Part shown: positions 42,648 through 51,000 of the stretch, piece after piece
Layout: every line of letters begins with the position of its first letter
Position numbering within the stretch: position 1 is the stretch's first letter
Assembly: GCA_026184295.1 (NCBI GenBank)
Contig: JAHCJK010000012.1
Span: 1-59,168 of the forward strand
Reading direction: 5' to 3'
Source: Planctomycetota bacterium
GTDB lineage: Bacteria; Planctomycetota; SZUA-567; H5-PLA8
DNA length: 59,168 nucleotides
Notes under the pieces: model-generated
The model's input: the letters and a program-made list of their open reading frames with translations, nothing else
What the model was told of the DNA's origin: nothing
Database searches by the model: none
Program-made: the position numbers and the translations under genes

Positions 42648-44669
42648 ATGCGAACTCGGCAGCTTCTGCCGGGATCGCCGGACGATAGGGCTGAGCCTCG
42701 GATGGGTCCTTCCCTCCTTCGATTCGCTCTTAAATCCCTGATTGTGGTTTCGTTGTTTGCCGTCGGTTGCCTCTGCAAGCGCGCGCTCTGGATTCTTCCG
42801 CACGACGGCCTTTGGCAAAGCCTCTACTGGGCCGGCGTCGCGCAGCTCGCCGTCGTCTTCACGCTGGGCAAGAGCTTCCGCTCGTTCTACTACTTCGTGC
42901 GCTTCCCCCTGCGCGTGCGCGGGATGCTGCCGGGCGAATCGAAGCAGCGCCAGACGCTCTACCAGAGCGTGCTCGCGATGCACCGCGAGCAGGAAGAACG
43001 CGCCATCGCCATCCTCGACCAGATTCCGGCCGACGCTTCGCGCGAAGTCAAGGAGACGGCCCTGTGGTTGCGCGCCTACGCCTGGACGCGCTGGCTGATG
43101 CGCATGCGCCGCTCGATGTCCACCTACCGCGAACGCTTCCCGCACCTGCAGGCGCTGATCTTCAGCCACGGGCGCGTGATTCCGCGGCGGCAGGTCCTGG
43201 CGCGCGAACTCGCCGAGATCACCTCGGCCGACCTGGACCAGTACACGCGCGCCTACGTCGCGCTGATCGACCGCATGATCGCCTCGCTGGCCGACCGCCG
43301 TTCGCCTTTTCACGGGCAGGCCGAGGAGATCCTGGAGTTCCTGACGGGCCGCGCGTACATGGTCGGCGCGCGCGAACGCTTCGAAGCCTGGTGGAAAGAG
43401 ATGAAGCCCGTGCTGCGGCGCGGCGGCGGCGCGCTGCTGGCAAGCGTGCGCATGCTGCAGCGCGAGTTCTACTCCGAGTGCGCGCAGATGCTCGAACGCG
43501 TCAGCGAAGGCGGCATGCTGAGCAACGAGACCGAGACCGTGCGCCGCGCCTCGATGTACTTTTCGATGATCACGCGCCCGCAGTGGCGTTTGACCACGCA
43601 GGACATCCCCAAGTACTTCAAAGACCTGCACTACCTCAACTGCGTCGAGATGGGCGTGCTGCGCTACCCCGCGGCGGAACTGCACGAGGTCGTGAGCTGC
43701 TGCCAGCGCGCCCGCGAACTCCGCGAGGCCAAGAAGAACTTCATCGAAGACGTATTCTCGCTCTGGCAGGCCTTCGGCGACGAACTCGCCCGTCCGCTCT
43801 CGATGCTCCTGCGGCGGCTGCTCGACCACGAAGTCCGCCAGTGGCCGGCGCGCTATTCGTACTGGCGCAAGCAGTGGGAAGACCGCGAGAAGTCCTTCGA
43901 GGAACCCGTCGTGCTGATGATGGAAGGCGTGGCCGCGGCCAGCGGCGGGCACCTGGCGGCCGCGAACCTGCTCTTCGAACGCTCGGCCAAGCTCGATCCG
44001 AAGCAGAGCACGCCGTTCACCAACATGGTCTACCTGCGGCTGGCGGCGGGGAAGGAAGACGAGGCCCGCAAGCTCGCGCAGGATCTGCTGCAGCGCTTCC
44101 CGCACGAACCTTCGGCGTACATCGCGATGGGCCGGCTGTACGCGCAGCACCTCAAGGACCAGCCCGAGGCCGAACGCCTGTACCTGCGCGCCTTCGAACT
44201 CGACCGCACCACGCCCGAACCCCTGATCTGCCTGGCCGAACTGAAACTGACCGAAGGGAAGTACAACGAGAGCCAGGAGTACTTCGACCACGCCAAGCAG
44301 CTCGACCCGGGCAGCCCCGAAGCCAAGCTGGGCCTCGCGCGCATCTACATGGAGACCAAGCGCTGGGAGCTGGCCGTGCAGTACCTCCAGGCCGTGGCGC
44401 AGGAGAGCCTGGGCGACACGCAGCACCTGGCCCACTACTACCTGTACCGCACCTACCGCGAGATCGGGAACGACCGGCTGGCCATCGAGTTCCTCGACAA
44501 GGTCCCGACGCCGTTCTTCAAGGAACCCGACCTGCTCGACGACATCGCCTTCCACCTGGAAAGCGAACGCATGTACGCCAAGGCCAAGGTCTTTTCCGAA
44601 CGCGCGATGCTGCTTCGCGCCCGCGGGCGCGAACAGCGCGGCGGCCTGCTGCCCCCGCCCGAACTGTAA
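42648..44669 (+). CDS. Membrane-anchored TPR-repeat protein
   Basis: A 673-aa protein; the start may instead be the ATG at 42702 (655 aa), as neither has a good Shine-Dalgarno. Two hydrophobic segments near the N-terminus (FALKSLIVVSLFAVGCLC and LYWAGVAQLAVVFTLGKSF) anchor it. The middle is helical. The C-terminal ~250 residues are TPR units: AAANLLFERSAKLDPKQSTPFTNMVYLRLAAG, AYIAMGRLYAQHL, AERLYLRAFELD, ESQEYFDHAKQLDPGSPEAKLGLARIYMETKRW. TPR solenoids bind partner proteins; no partner is evident. The lipoprotein gene follows after 122 bp with its own promoter-like sequence. Confidence 0.82.
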   Translation: MRTRQLLPGSPDDRAEPRMGPSLLRFALKSLIVVSLFAVGCLCKRALWILPHDGLWQSLYWAGVAQLAVVFTLGKSFRSFYYFVRFPLRVRGMLPGESKQRQTLYQSVLAMHREQEERAIAILDQIPADASREVKETALWLRAYAWTRWLMRMRRSMSTYRERFPHLQALIFSHGRVIPRRQVLARELAEITSADLDQYTRAYVALIDRMIASLADRRSPFHGQAEEILEFLTGRAYMVGARERFEAWWKEMKPVLRRGGGALLASVRMLQREFYSECAQMLERVSEGGMLSNETETVRRASMYFSMITRPQWRLTTQDIPKYFKDLHYLNCVEMGVLRYPAAELHEVVSCCQRARELREAKKNFIEDVFSLWQAFGDELARPLSMLLRRLLDHEVRQWPARYSYWRKQWEDREKSFEEPVVLMMEGVAAASGGHLAAANLLFERSAKLDPKQSTPFTNMVYLRLAAGKEDEARKLAQDLLQRFPHEPSAYIAMGRLYAQHLKDQPEAERLYLRAFELDRTTPEPLICLAELKLTEGKYNESQEYFDHAKQLDPGSPEAKLGLARIYMETKRWELAVQYLQAVAQESLGDTQHLAHYYLYRTYREIGNDRLAIEFLDKVPTPFFKEPDLLDDIAFHLESERMYAKAKVFSERAMLLRARGREQRGGLLPPPEL

Positions 44670-44696
44670 GCCGAATCCTCTTTTTCCATTGCGGTT

Positions 44697-44725
44697 TTGT
44701 GCACGGACAGCGTCTATGCTATAGG
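44697..44725 (+). promoter_or_regulatory. Candidate promoter of the lipoprotein gene
   Basis: TTGTGC (44697-44702) and TATAGG (44720-44725) are 17 nt apart, each four of six to consensus, between the TPR stop codon and the lipoprotein start. Confidence 0.35.
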
Positions 44726-44791
44726 TCCGTGGCGCCGTTCCGTATGAATACGCAGAGGCAAGGGCCGTCCCGTTCGGGGCGAGGAGCACGC

Positions 44792-46309
44792 TTGAAGAGC
44801 CTTCGTTGGACTTCCCACGCCGCCGCCGCGCTGCTGATGGCCGCGCTGCTGGCCGGCTGCGAACTGGACACCGAGACCTATACCGAGGTCGCCGAGGACG
44901 GCAGTTGCGTCCGCACCTTCAGCATGCAGGCCAAGGACATGGACCGCCGCAAGGAAGCGGAGACGTTCCCCGTCAAACGCTTTGCGTGGCCCGCCGAACC
45001 CGCCTGGAAGGTCCAGGAAAGCAGCGACGTGAAGCTGGTCGCGCGCGCCGAGATCAAGCCCGGCGAGGCGATTCCCGGCGGCTACGCGCGCGAAGTGAAG
45101 GCCGTCGAACGGACCGCGAAGAACACGGTCAAGCTGGCCCTGCGCGACCACTACTTCGCCACCGCGTACGTCTTCGAAGAGACCTTTGCCGACACGGTGA
45201 AGCCGGAGGAGTTCAAGAAGGTCCTGATGGACGCGTACGACGGCGAGACCGGCAAGATGCTCGACGAGTTCGAGAAGGAGTTCGGGGAATCGCACGACAC
45301 CGCGCCGGCGCGGAAGTACGTCACCAAGGACCTGCGCAAGCTCTTCGACGACACGGGCGCGGGGGTCTCCCGCAGCGGCCTGTGGGCGGCGGTGGGCGGC
45401 GCGGTCTTCCGGCTCGCGTTCGGCGGCTTCCCCTTCAAGAAGGTGGACCAGCTCGTGGAGGCCGACCCGCGCGAGGTGCTCAAGGCGCTGATCACGCACT
45501 GCCTGAACAAGGCGACGCTGAAGCAGGACGCGGCCAACGAGGAAGAAGAGAAGGCCCACGCCGCGCTGGTCAAGGCGCTCACCGCCGGCACGGTGGACGA
45601 GCAGGCTTCCGCGCGCAAGAAGATCGAGGCCATCGGCCCGCGCATGCTGACGCGCCTGGAGAAGGAAGCCCGCGGGACCGAGGCCGGCAGCGGCGCCGCC
45701 CTGCGCCTGGACGAGACCATCAAGGCCATCCGCGCCAAGATGGACGCGCGCCGCGACGCGCTGGTCCAGCGCCTGGCCAAGGAGACCGAAAACCATTACC
45801 TCAAGGCGCCGCCCGAAGAGAAGGCCGCGACCGAGAAGAAGCTCGCGGAATTGCTGGGCGCGCATATCGAAGGCAACTTCGCGGCCGTGGAGTACCTCTT
45901 CCTCGTGCGCGTCAAGCTGCCGGGGGAACTCGCCTGGTTCGACGAGAACGGCTACAAGCTCCGCGACGGCACGCTGCGCTGGAACTTCAGCGCGTTGAAC
46001 TTCTACCAGCGCGACTACGTCTGCGCGGCGCGCTCGCGCGTCTGGAAGACCGACAAGGTCGAGGCGCTTTCCGCGGCGCTGCTGGGCGATCCCAAGGCGC
46101 TGACCCTGCGGCAGCGTTCGACGATCGACGACGAACTGGCCAAGCTCGACGCCAAGGCCCTGCCGGCCGCCACGGCGCTTCTGGCCAAGTGCGTGGAAGA
46201 GAAGGGCCGCGGCCCGCTCGAAAAGGCCGCCGCCGTCACGGCCGCGGACGACGCCATCGCCGCCTGGGCGAAGAAGGTGCTCGAGACCGCCGCGCCCGCG
46301 GCCAAGTGA
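44792..46309 (+). CDS. Lipoprotein of unknown function (TTG start)
   Basis: A 505-aa protein. The TTG at 44792 is chosen because GAGGAG (44781-44786) lies 5 nt before it and the product then starts with a textbook lipoprotein signal (KSLRWTSHAAAALLMAALLAGC, lipidated Cys23). An ATG at 44744 would add 16 Arg-rich residues ahead of it. The mature part starts CELDTETYTEVAEDGSCVRTFSM and is mostly charged and helical, with Ala/Lys/Glu-rich probable coiled coil (about 230-380). No family recognised. The first ~150 residues could be a beta-domain. It lies between the TPR and cupin genes on the same strand. Confidence 0.75.
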   Translation: MKSLRWTSHAAAALLMAALLAGCELDTETYTEVAEDGSCVRTFSMQAKDMDRRKEAETFPVKRFAWPAEPAWKVQESSDVKLVARAEIKPGEAIPGGYAREVKAVERTAKNTVKLALRDHYFATAYVFEETFADTVKPEEFKKVLMDAYDGETGKMLDEFEKEFGESHDTAPARKYVTKDLRKLFDDTGAGVSRSGLWAAVGGAVFRLAFGGFPFKKVDQLVEADPREVLKALITHCLNKATLKQDAANEEEEKAHAALVKALTAGTVDEQASARKKIEAIGPRMLTRLEKEARGTEAGSGAALRLDETIKAIRAKMDARRDALVQRLAKETENHYLKAPPEEKAATEKKLAELLGAHIEGNFAAVEYLFLVRVKLPGELAWFDENGYKLRDGTLRWNFSALNFYQRDYVCAARSRVWKTDKVEALSAALLGDPKALTLRQRSTIDDELAKLDAKALPAATALLAKCVEEKGRGPLEKAAAVTAADDAIAAWAKKVLETAAPAAK

Positions 46310-46403
46310 GCCGCTCAACCGCCGTTTGCTTCGATCCAACCGCCGCGCCTATTGCCAGCCGCCGCGCGCTTCCGTACAACCGCCTCCACGAACGGAGGCC
46401 CGC

Positions 46404-46766
46404 ATGCCCACGCACATCAAACAGCCCACGCGCATTCAGGCCGCGGGGAACAAGCCCAAGCTGATCGACGAATTCGTCGGCCGCGTGAACTCCAAGGACA
46501 CGGGCCTGTCCATCGCGCATATGCGCAGCCCCGGAGGCTGGGTCGAGCCCGGGCAGACGCCGGAATTCGCCGAGTACACGCTGGTGCTGAAAGGCATGCT
46601 GCGCGTCACGCACCGCGGCGGCGCGATCGACGTCCGCGCCGGCGAAGCCGTGGCGCTCACCCCCGGCGAATGGGTGCAGTACAGCACGCCCGAACCCGAA
46701 GGCGCCGAATACATCGCCGTCTGCCTGCCGGCGTTCTCGATGGACACCGTCCACCGGGATGCGTAA
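46404..46766 (+). CDS. Small cupin-domain protein
   Basis: A 120-aa protein; GGAGG precedes the ATG at 46404. The cupin barrel is recognisable from GGWVEPGQTPEFAEYTLVLKGMLRVTHRGGAIDVRAGEAVALTPGEWVQYSTPEPEGAEYIAV, quoted here only by its landmarks: an EYTLVLKGML strand, the GEAVALTPGEWVQY turn and the closing EYIAVCLPAF strand. The usual two His of the metal site are not both present, so it may bind a small molecule without metal. Function unknown. Confidence 0.8.
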   Translation: MPTHIKQPTRIQAAGNKPKLIDEFVGRVNSKDTGLSIAHMRSPGGWVEPGQTPEFAEYTLVLKGMLRVTHRGGAIDVRAGEAVALTPGEWVQYSTPEPEGAEYIAVCLPAFSMDTVHRDA

Positions 46767-46771
46767 GGGAT

Positions 46772-46969
46772 TTTATTCTCACGCAAAGCCGCAAAGCCGC
46801 AAAGACGCTAAGAACTACAAAAGAAAAACACTTCCAAATAACCTTCGCGCTCCATACCAGGGGCGCATGGCAGAGCACCGAATTCAACGGAGTACATACC
46901 ATTGTGTTGTTTGCTGGTTTTGTTTTTCTTGCCGTTCTTAGCGGCTTAGCGGCTTTGCGTGAGAATAAA
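46772..46969. repeat. MITE/REP-like 198-bp inverted-repeat element
   Basis: The left arm (46772-46829) begins TTTATTCTCACGCAAAG and contains three near-copies of the 8-mer GCAAAGCC/GAC. The right arm (46922-46969) is its reverse complement with one unit fewer, ending CTTTGCGTGAGAATAAA. The match resumes after a short gap with AAGAAAAAC (46821-46829) against GTTTTTCTT (46922-46930). About 90 bp lie between the arms. 'CGCAAAG'-type repeats are, from memory, common between genes in environmental bacteria. The element fills most of the cupin-hisG gap and encodes no credible protein. Confidence 0.75.
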
Positions 46970-47078
46970 CAACCTGCGGGTTCCCGCAACGCGGCTTGCT
47001 TTTGCACTGGCACCCCGCCTTCCACCTTACACAATGCCTCCCTGACCAGGGTGAACCGGGGAAGGGGAGCGGGCTGTG

Positions 47079-47945
47079 ATGCTTGAACCGAAGCTTTCGC
47101 GTATGGCCGTGCCGAGCAAAGGGCGGCTTCAGGAGCCGACGGAGGCGCTGCTGAAGGCCGCGGGGATAAAATTCCGCCGCCGCGAACGCGCGCTCTTTGC
47201 CCACGCCGACGGGTTGGACCTGGCGGTGCTCTTCGTCCGGCCGGACGACATTCCCATCTTGGTGGCCGAAGGCGCCGCGGACCTGGGCATCGTCGGGCGC
47301 GACCTGGTGCACGAACACGCCTGCGAAGCGCGCGTGAAGCACGTCCTCGACTTGGATTTCGGGCACTGCCGGCTGGCCGTCGCGGCGCGCGCGAACGGTC
47401 CGATCAAGAGCGTGAAGCACCTGAACGGCAAGAAGGTCGCCGCCTCGATGGTGCATTCCACGCGCGAGTACTTCCGCCGCAACAACGTGAAGGCGCACCT
47501 GGTCGAAGTGAGCGGCAGCGTCGAGATCATGGTCGCGCTGGGGCTCGCCGACGCGATCGTGGACCTGGTCGAAAGCGGCGACACGCTGCGCGACAACGGC
47601 CTGGCCGTGATCGAGACCGTCTCGGCGTCGCAGGGCATCCTGATCCAGGGGCGCAAGCCGCGCGATCCCAAGCTCTGCGCGCGGGTCAAGCGCCGCCTGG
47701 AAGGCGTGCTGACCGCGCAGCAGTACACGCTGCTCGAATACAACATCCCGCGCGCGAAGCTGAAGGACGCGGAAAAGGTCGCGCCGGGTTTCGACTCGCC
47801 CACCATCAGCGACCTGGAAGACCCGAAGTGGTGCGCGGTGAAGGTGATGATTCCGAAGAAGCGCAGCATCGAGATCATCGACAAGCTGGAAGCGCTGGGC
47901 GCCAGCGCGATCCTCGAGACCTCGATTCTCAACTGCCGGCTGTAA
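47079..47945 (+). CDS. hisG: ATP phosphoribosyltransferase, long form
   Basis: A 288-aa enzyme of histidine biosynthesis, joining ATP and PRPP. The ATG at 47079 (or GTG at 47076) follows AGGGGAG. Family motifs: MAVPSKGRLQEPTEALLKAAG, DLGIVGRDLV, KKVAASMVHSTREYF and the PRPP-binding stretch VSGSVEIMVALGLADAIVDLVESGDTLRDNGL. The C-terminal ~75 residues (DPKWCAVKVMIPKKRSIEIIDKLEALGASAILETSILNCRL, given by its ends) are the ACT-like regulatory domain of long HisG, so no HisZ partner is needed. It stands alone, without other his genes nearby. Confidence 0.95.
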   Translation: MLEPKLSRMAVPSKGRLQEPTEALLKAAGIKFRRRERALFAHADGLDLAVLFVRPDDIPILVAEGAADLGIVGRDLVHEHACEARVKHVLDLDFGHCRLAVAARANGPIKSVKHLNGKKVAASMVHSTREYFRRNNVKAHLVEVSGSVEIMVALGLADAIVDLVESGDTLRDNGLAVIETVSASQGILIQGRKPRDPKLCARVKRRLEGVLTAQQYTLLEYNIPRAKLKDAEKVAPGFDSPTISDLEDPKWCAVKVMIPKKRSIEIIDKLEALGASAILETSILNCRL

Positions 47946-47949
47946 TAGC

Positions 47950-47980
47950 GCGCCCCGGCGGCTTCAGCGCCGGGCGCTTT
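47950..47980 (+). terminator. Probable terminator of hisG
   Basis: GCGC plus CCGGCG (47950-47960, one bulged C) pair with CGCCGG plus GCGC (47968-47977) and are followed by TTT. The loop region reaches the stop codon of the convergent gene at 47964. Confidence 0.5.
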
Positions 47981-49391
47981 CTTCCATGAGCTTTCTGCGC
48001 AACGCTTCGAGGTCGGCTTCGGCCTTGTCCACGCCGAACTTGCATTCGAGTTCCTCCTGCAGCGAGCGCGCCAGTTCGCGGCGCAGTTCGTGCTCGTGTT
48101 CCCGCGCGGCCGGGTCGTCCGCGCCGGTCTTCTGCAGTTCCTTCAGCCGGGCCTCGATCTCGTTCGATTTCTTCATCGCTCTCGCGTGCCGCTCGCGCTG
48201 GCGCGCGACCTTCTCGTTGGCGTCCTTCAGCGCGTCCAGGTCGGCGAGGTTCTTCTCGACCCAGGGGTTCGGCGGCGGGGGCGGCGCTTCGACCGGGTCC
48301 GGGCGCCCTTCGCCCACGGCGGGCGGGTGGAGGTTCGCGGCTTCTTCGCCGGGCAGCGGGCGGACCGCCGCGGGCTGGCGCGAGCGGACGATGTAGGCCA
48401 GGTCCTTGGCCGCGCGCGCGACCGACGGATTGTTGTGCCGCGCTTTTCGGTCGAGAAAGGGCAGAGCCTTGGGGCCGCAGGCGGCGATCGCATCCTTCAA
48501 GAGCTGGATGTAGTTGTCGCTGACGCGCACGTCCAGGCAGTAGGTGCGCGCGTAGCGCGGGTTCACCTTCTTCGCGCACTCCTGAGCCTTGCGCACGGCG
48601 TCCACGCGCTTGTCGCGCAGCTTGCGGACGTTCTCGTCGATCTTGGCAAAGTCCTCGATCAACTGCGCCAGCCGGTCCGCGCGTTCCTTGAACTCCGCGG
48701 CGCGCAGCATCGAGTCCTTCTTGTCGGGGTCGCGTTCGTCCAGAAAGCGCCTGGTCATCGTCGCCAGGTCGCTCTCGGCGTCGCGGAAGTGCCCGGTCTT
48801 TTTGCGCAGGGCGTCGTCGAGCGCCTCGCCGGCGAATTCGACCTCCTGCAACGCCGCCTGGAGCTTGAAGATTTCGTCGCGGTCCGGTCCGGTGGTGAAG
48901 CGGATGTCCGTCTCGAGCGCCTCGAAGAGGTACGGCGCGGCCTGCCAGCCGATCTCGCCCAGAATCGCCTGCGCCTGCTTGAGCGTCTCCTTGCGTCCAT
49001 AAGAGGTGTAATACCAGAGCGGCGGGTCGGGCGACTCGTTGGTGAAGTAGGCTTCGCCGCAGTATTTCAGAATCTGGATCATCTTCATCGTCGCGGCGAC
49101 CATGACGTCGCGCACCGGCGCGCCGCCGGTCAGGCGCGCCTCGTGCGTGACTTCGCCGGTGGCGTTTTCGGGATCGAGCGTGACGAGGTCGGAGTAGGTC
49201 TGGCCGGGCTTGAGTTCGGGGAGCTTGTTTATCGATTTGTAACGAGCCCACGCCCAGCGGATCGGCACGTGCTCGAAATCGACGACGTGAAAGCCGTCCG
49301 CGGCCGCGCGCGCGCCCAGCAACGCGACCAGCGCCGACGCAGCGGCCGCCACGAACAGCCTGGTCTTGGACGGTGGAGCAAGTCTGCGCAA
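47964..49391 (-). CDS. Exported protein with coiled-coil C-terminus, function unknown
   Basis: A 475-aa product if started at the TTG at 49391, which has GGGGG upstream and gives Arg-rich residues followed by a hydrophobic signal (LFVAAAASALVALLGARAAADG). The frame is open to 49754 but that would run through the purA leader. The middle includes HEAT-like helices (TLKQAQAILGEIGWQAAPYLFEAL; AIAACGPKALPFLDRKARHNNPSVARAAKDLAYIV). A Pro-rich linker (about 360-390) precedes a charged coiled coil (about 395-470). No family recognised. Convergent with hisG, divergent from purA. Confidence 0.7.
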   Translation of the reverse strand: MRRLAPPSKTRLFVAAAASALVALLGARAAADGFHVVDFEHVPIRWAWARYKSINKLPELKPGQTYSDLVTLDPENATGEVTHEARLTGGAPVRDVMVAATMKMIQILKYCGEAYFTNESPDPPLWYYTSYGRKETLKQAQAILGEIGWQAAPYLFEALETDIRFTTGPDRDEIFKLQAALQEVEFAGEALDDALRKKTGHFRDAESDLATMTRRFLDERDPDKKDSMLRAAEFKERADRLAQLIEDFAKIDENVRKLRDKRVDAVRKAQECAKKVNPRYARTYCLDVRVSDNYIQLLKDAIAACGPKALPFLDRKARHNNPSVARAAKDLAYIVRSRQPAAVRPLPGEEAANLHPPAVGEGRPDPVEAPPPPPNPWVEKNLADLDALKDANEKVARQRERHARAMKKSNEIEARLKELQKTGADDPAAREHEHELRRELARSLQEELECKFGVDKAEADLEALRRKLMEESARR

Positions 49392-49526
49392 CGGGACCCC
49401 CAGCGTGAGCGAAGGACGCCCCAGTATTTCGCGTATTAGACGAAATATCCACCCCCCGCCGGGCGGCTTTTGGCTTGACTTTGGCCCCGTTCGAAGAAAT
49501 AGTTGCCCAACGGTCGCCGGGAACTC

Positions 49527-49664
49527 CCGCGGCCGTTTTCTTTTGGCCGCGGATCGCCGGAGGGCTGGCTCCTCCGGTAAAAAGGCGGCCGGACTCACGG
49601 CCTTCCTAACAAGGGGCCGCCATCGGGCGGCGCCCGCACATGCATGCGCCGCCGGAAGGAAAGG
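49527..49664 (+). promoter_or_regulatory. Multi-hairpin leader of purA
   Basis: Three separate stems precede the start codon: CCGCGGCC/GGCCGCGG (49527-49552, loop of ten mostly T), CCGGAGG/CCTCCGG (about 49557-49583) and GGCGGCGC/GCGCCGCC (49626-49653). The last abuts the purine-rich ribosome-binding site GGAAGGAAAGG (49654-49664). The order suggests a structured 5' UTR. No known purine-type or ZTP riboswitch core was recognised. Confidence 0.45.
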
Positions 49665-49668
49665 CGTT

Positions 49669-50958
49669 ATGCCCGCTACCGTTTTGGTCGGCATGCAGTG
49701 GGGCGACGAAGGCAAGGCCAAGGTCCTCGACGCGCTGGCCGACGAGACCGACATCGTGGTCCGTTACCAGGGCGGCGCGAACGCCGGCCACACCGTCGTG
49801 GTCGGCAAGGAACGCTACGCGTTCCATCTCGTGCCGTCGGGGATCCTGCGCGACAACAAGGTCTGCGTCATCGCCAACGGCTGCGTCGTCGATCCCATCG
49901 AACTGGTGAAGGAAATCAACGAACTCCGCGCCCGCGGCGTGAAGATCGACTGCACCAACCTGCTGCTCAGCGACCGCGCGCAGCTCGTCATGCCTTACCA
50001 CCGCATCGTGGACCAGTTGAGCGAAAAGAAGAAGGAAACCAGCGGCGCCGGCAAGATCGGCACCACCGGCCGCGGCATCGGGCCCGCGTACGTGGACAAG
50101 GTCGCGCGCTCGGGCATCCGCGTCATCGACCTGTTGCGCCCGACGTACCTCGCCGACCGCGTGCGCCACCGCCTGACCGAACTCAACCCGATCCTGACCG
50201 CCGTCTACGGGCACGCGCCCCTCGACGCGGACAAAGTCGCCGACGAAGTGATCAACGCCGCCCAGCCACTGAAGACGCTCATCGCCGACACCGCCGCGTT
50301 CATCAACGACGCGCTGGCGCACGGCAAGCGGTTGCTCTTCGAGGGCGCCCAGGGCTCCCTGCTGGACATCGACCACGGCACCTATCCGTACGTGACGAGC
50401 AGCAACGCGACCGCCGGCGGCGCGGCGACGGGTTCGGGCTGCAGTCCCAAGCGCATCGAGACCGCGCTGGGCGTGGCCAAGGCCTACACCACGCGCGTCG
50501 GCGCCGGGCCGTTCCCCACCGAACTGACCGACGCCCAGGGCGACGCGATCCGCGAACGCGGCGGGGAGTTCGGCACCACGACGGGCCGCCCGCGCCGCTG
50601 CGGCTGGTTCGACGCCGTGGGCGTGAACTACGCGACGGAAGTCTCCGGCGTGGACGCGATCGCGCTCACCAAGCTGGACGTGCTGACCGGTGAGAAGGAA
50701 CTGAAGCTGTGCGTGAAGTACACCGTGGACGGGCGCGAACTCACGCGCTTCCCCGCCGACATCCACGCGGTGGAAAAAGCCGTGCCCACCTACGAGACCA
50801 TGCCGGGCTGGGGCGAATCGCTGGAGGACATCCGCCAGTACGAGAAACTCCCCCGGGCCGCGCGCGACTACGTCGAACGCATCGAAAAGCTGGTCGGCAT
50901 CCCGGTCCGCTACATCGGCGTCGGCAAGTCCCGCGACGCGCTGATCGAGAAGAAGTGA
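49669..50958 (+). CDS. purA: Adenylosuccinate synthetase
   Basis: A 429-aa enzyme converting IMP and aspartate to adenylosuccinate with GTP, the first committed step to AMP. The frame is open from 49366, but the ATG at 49669 follows GGAAGGAAAGG and aligns with the normal N-terminus. Motifs: QWGDEGKAK (Asp13 catalytic; residue 17 is Ala where most family members have Gly), RYQGGANAGHT, IGTTGRGIGPAY, FEGAQGSLLDIDHGTYPYVTSSN in part, and TTTGRPRRCGWFD. Normal length for the family. A stand-alone gene, divergent from the exported coiled-coil protein and convergent with the WD40-like gene. Confidence 0.97.
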   Translation: MPATVLVGMQWGDEGKAKVLDALADETDIVVRYQGGANAGHTVVVGKERYAFHLVPSGILRDNKVCVIANGCVVDPIELVKEINELRARGVKIDCTNLLLSDRAQLVMPYHRIVDQLSEKKKETSGAGKIGTTGRGIGPAYVDKVARSGIRVIDLLRPTYLADRVRHRLTELNPILTAVYGHAPLDADKVADEVINAAQPLKTLIADTAAFINDALAHGKRLLFEGAQGSLLDIDHGTYPYVTSSNATAGGAATGSGCSPKRIETALGVAKAYTTRVGAGPFPTELTDAQGDAIRERGGEFGTTTGRPRRCGWFDAVGVNYATEVSGVDAIALTKLDVLTGEKELKLCVKYTVDGRELTRFPADIHAVEKAVPTYETMPGWGESLEDIRQYEKLPRAARDYVERIEKLVGIPVRYIGVGKSRDALIEKK

Positions 50959-50969
50959 GCTGAAGGGCT

Positions 50970-50995
50970 CGGCGCGCGGAGGAATCCGCGCGCCG
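50970..50995. terminator. Strong hairpin between convergent genes
   Basis: CGGCGCGCGGA (50970-50980) pairs perfectly with TCCGCGCGCCG (50985-50995) over a GGAA loop, between the purA stop and the stop of the opposing gene at 51001. No U tract follows on either strand, so it may act as a bidirectional pause or 3' end-protecting structure. Confidence 0.45.
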
Positions 50996-51000
50996 GGCCG

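Noticed and set aside
46759..46941. 60-aa frame beginning MRKGFYSHAKPQSRKDAKN
   Set aside because: It is the translation of the inverted-repeat element; such strings recur wherever that repeat occurs.
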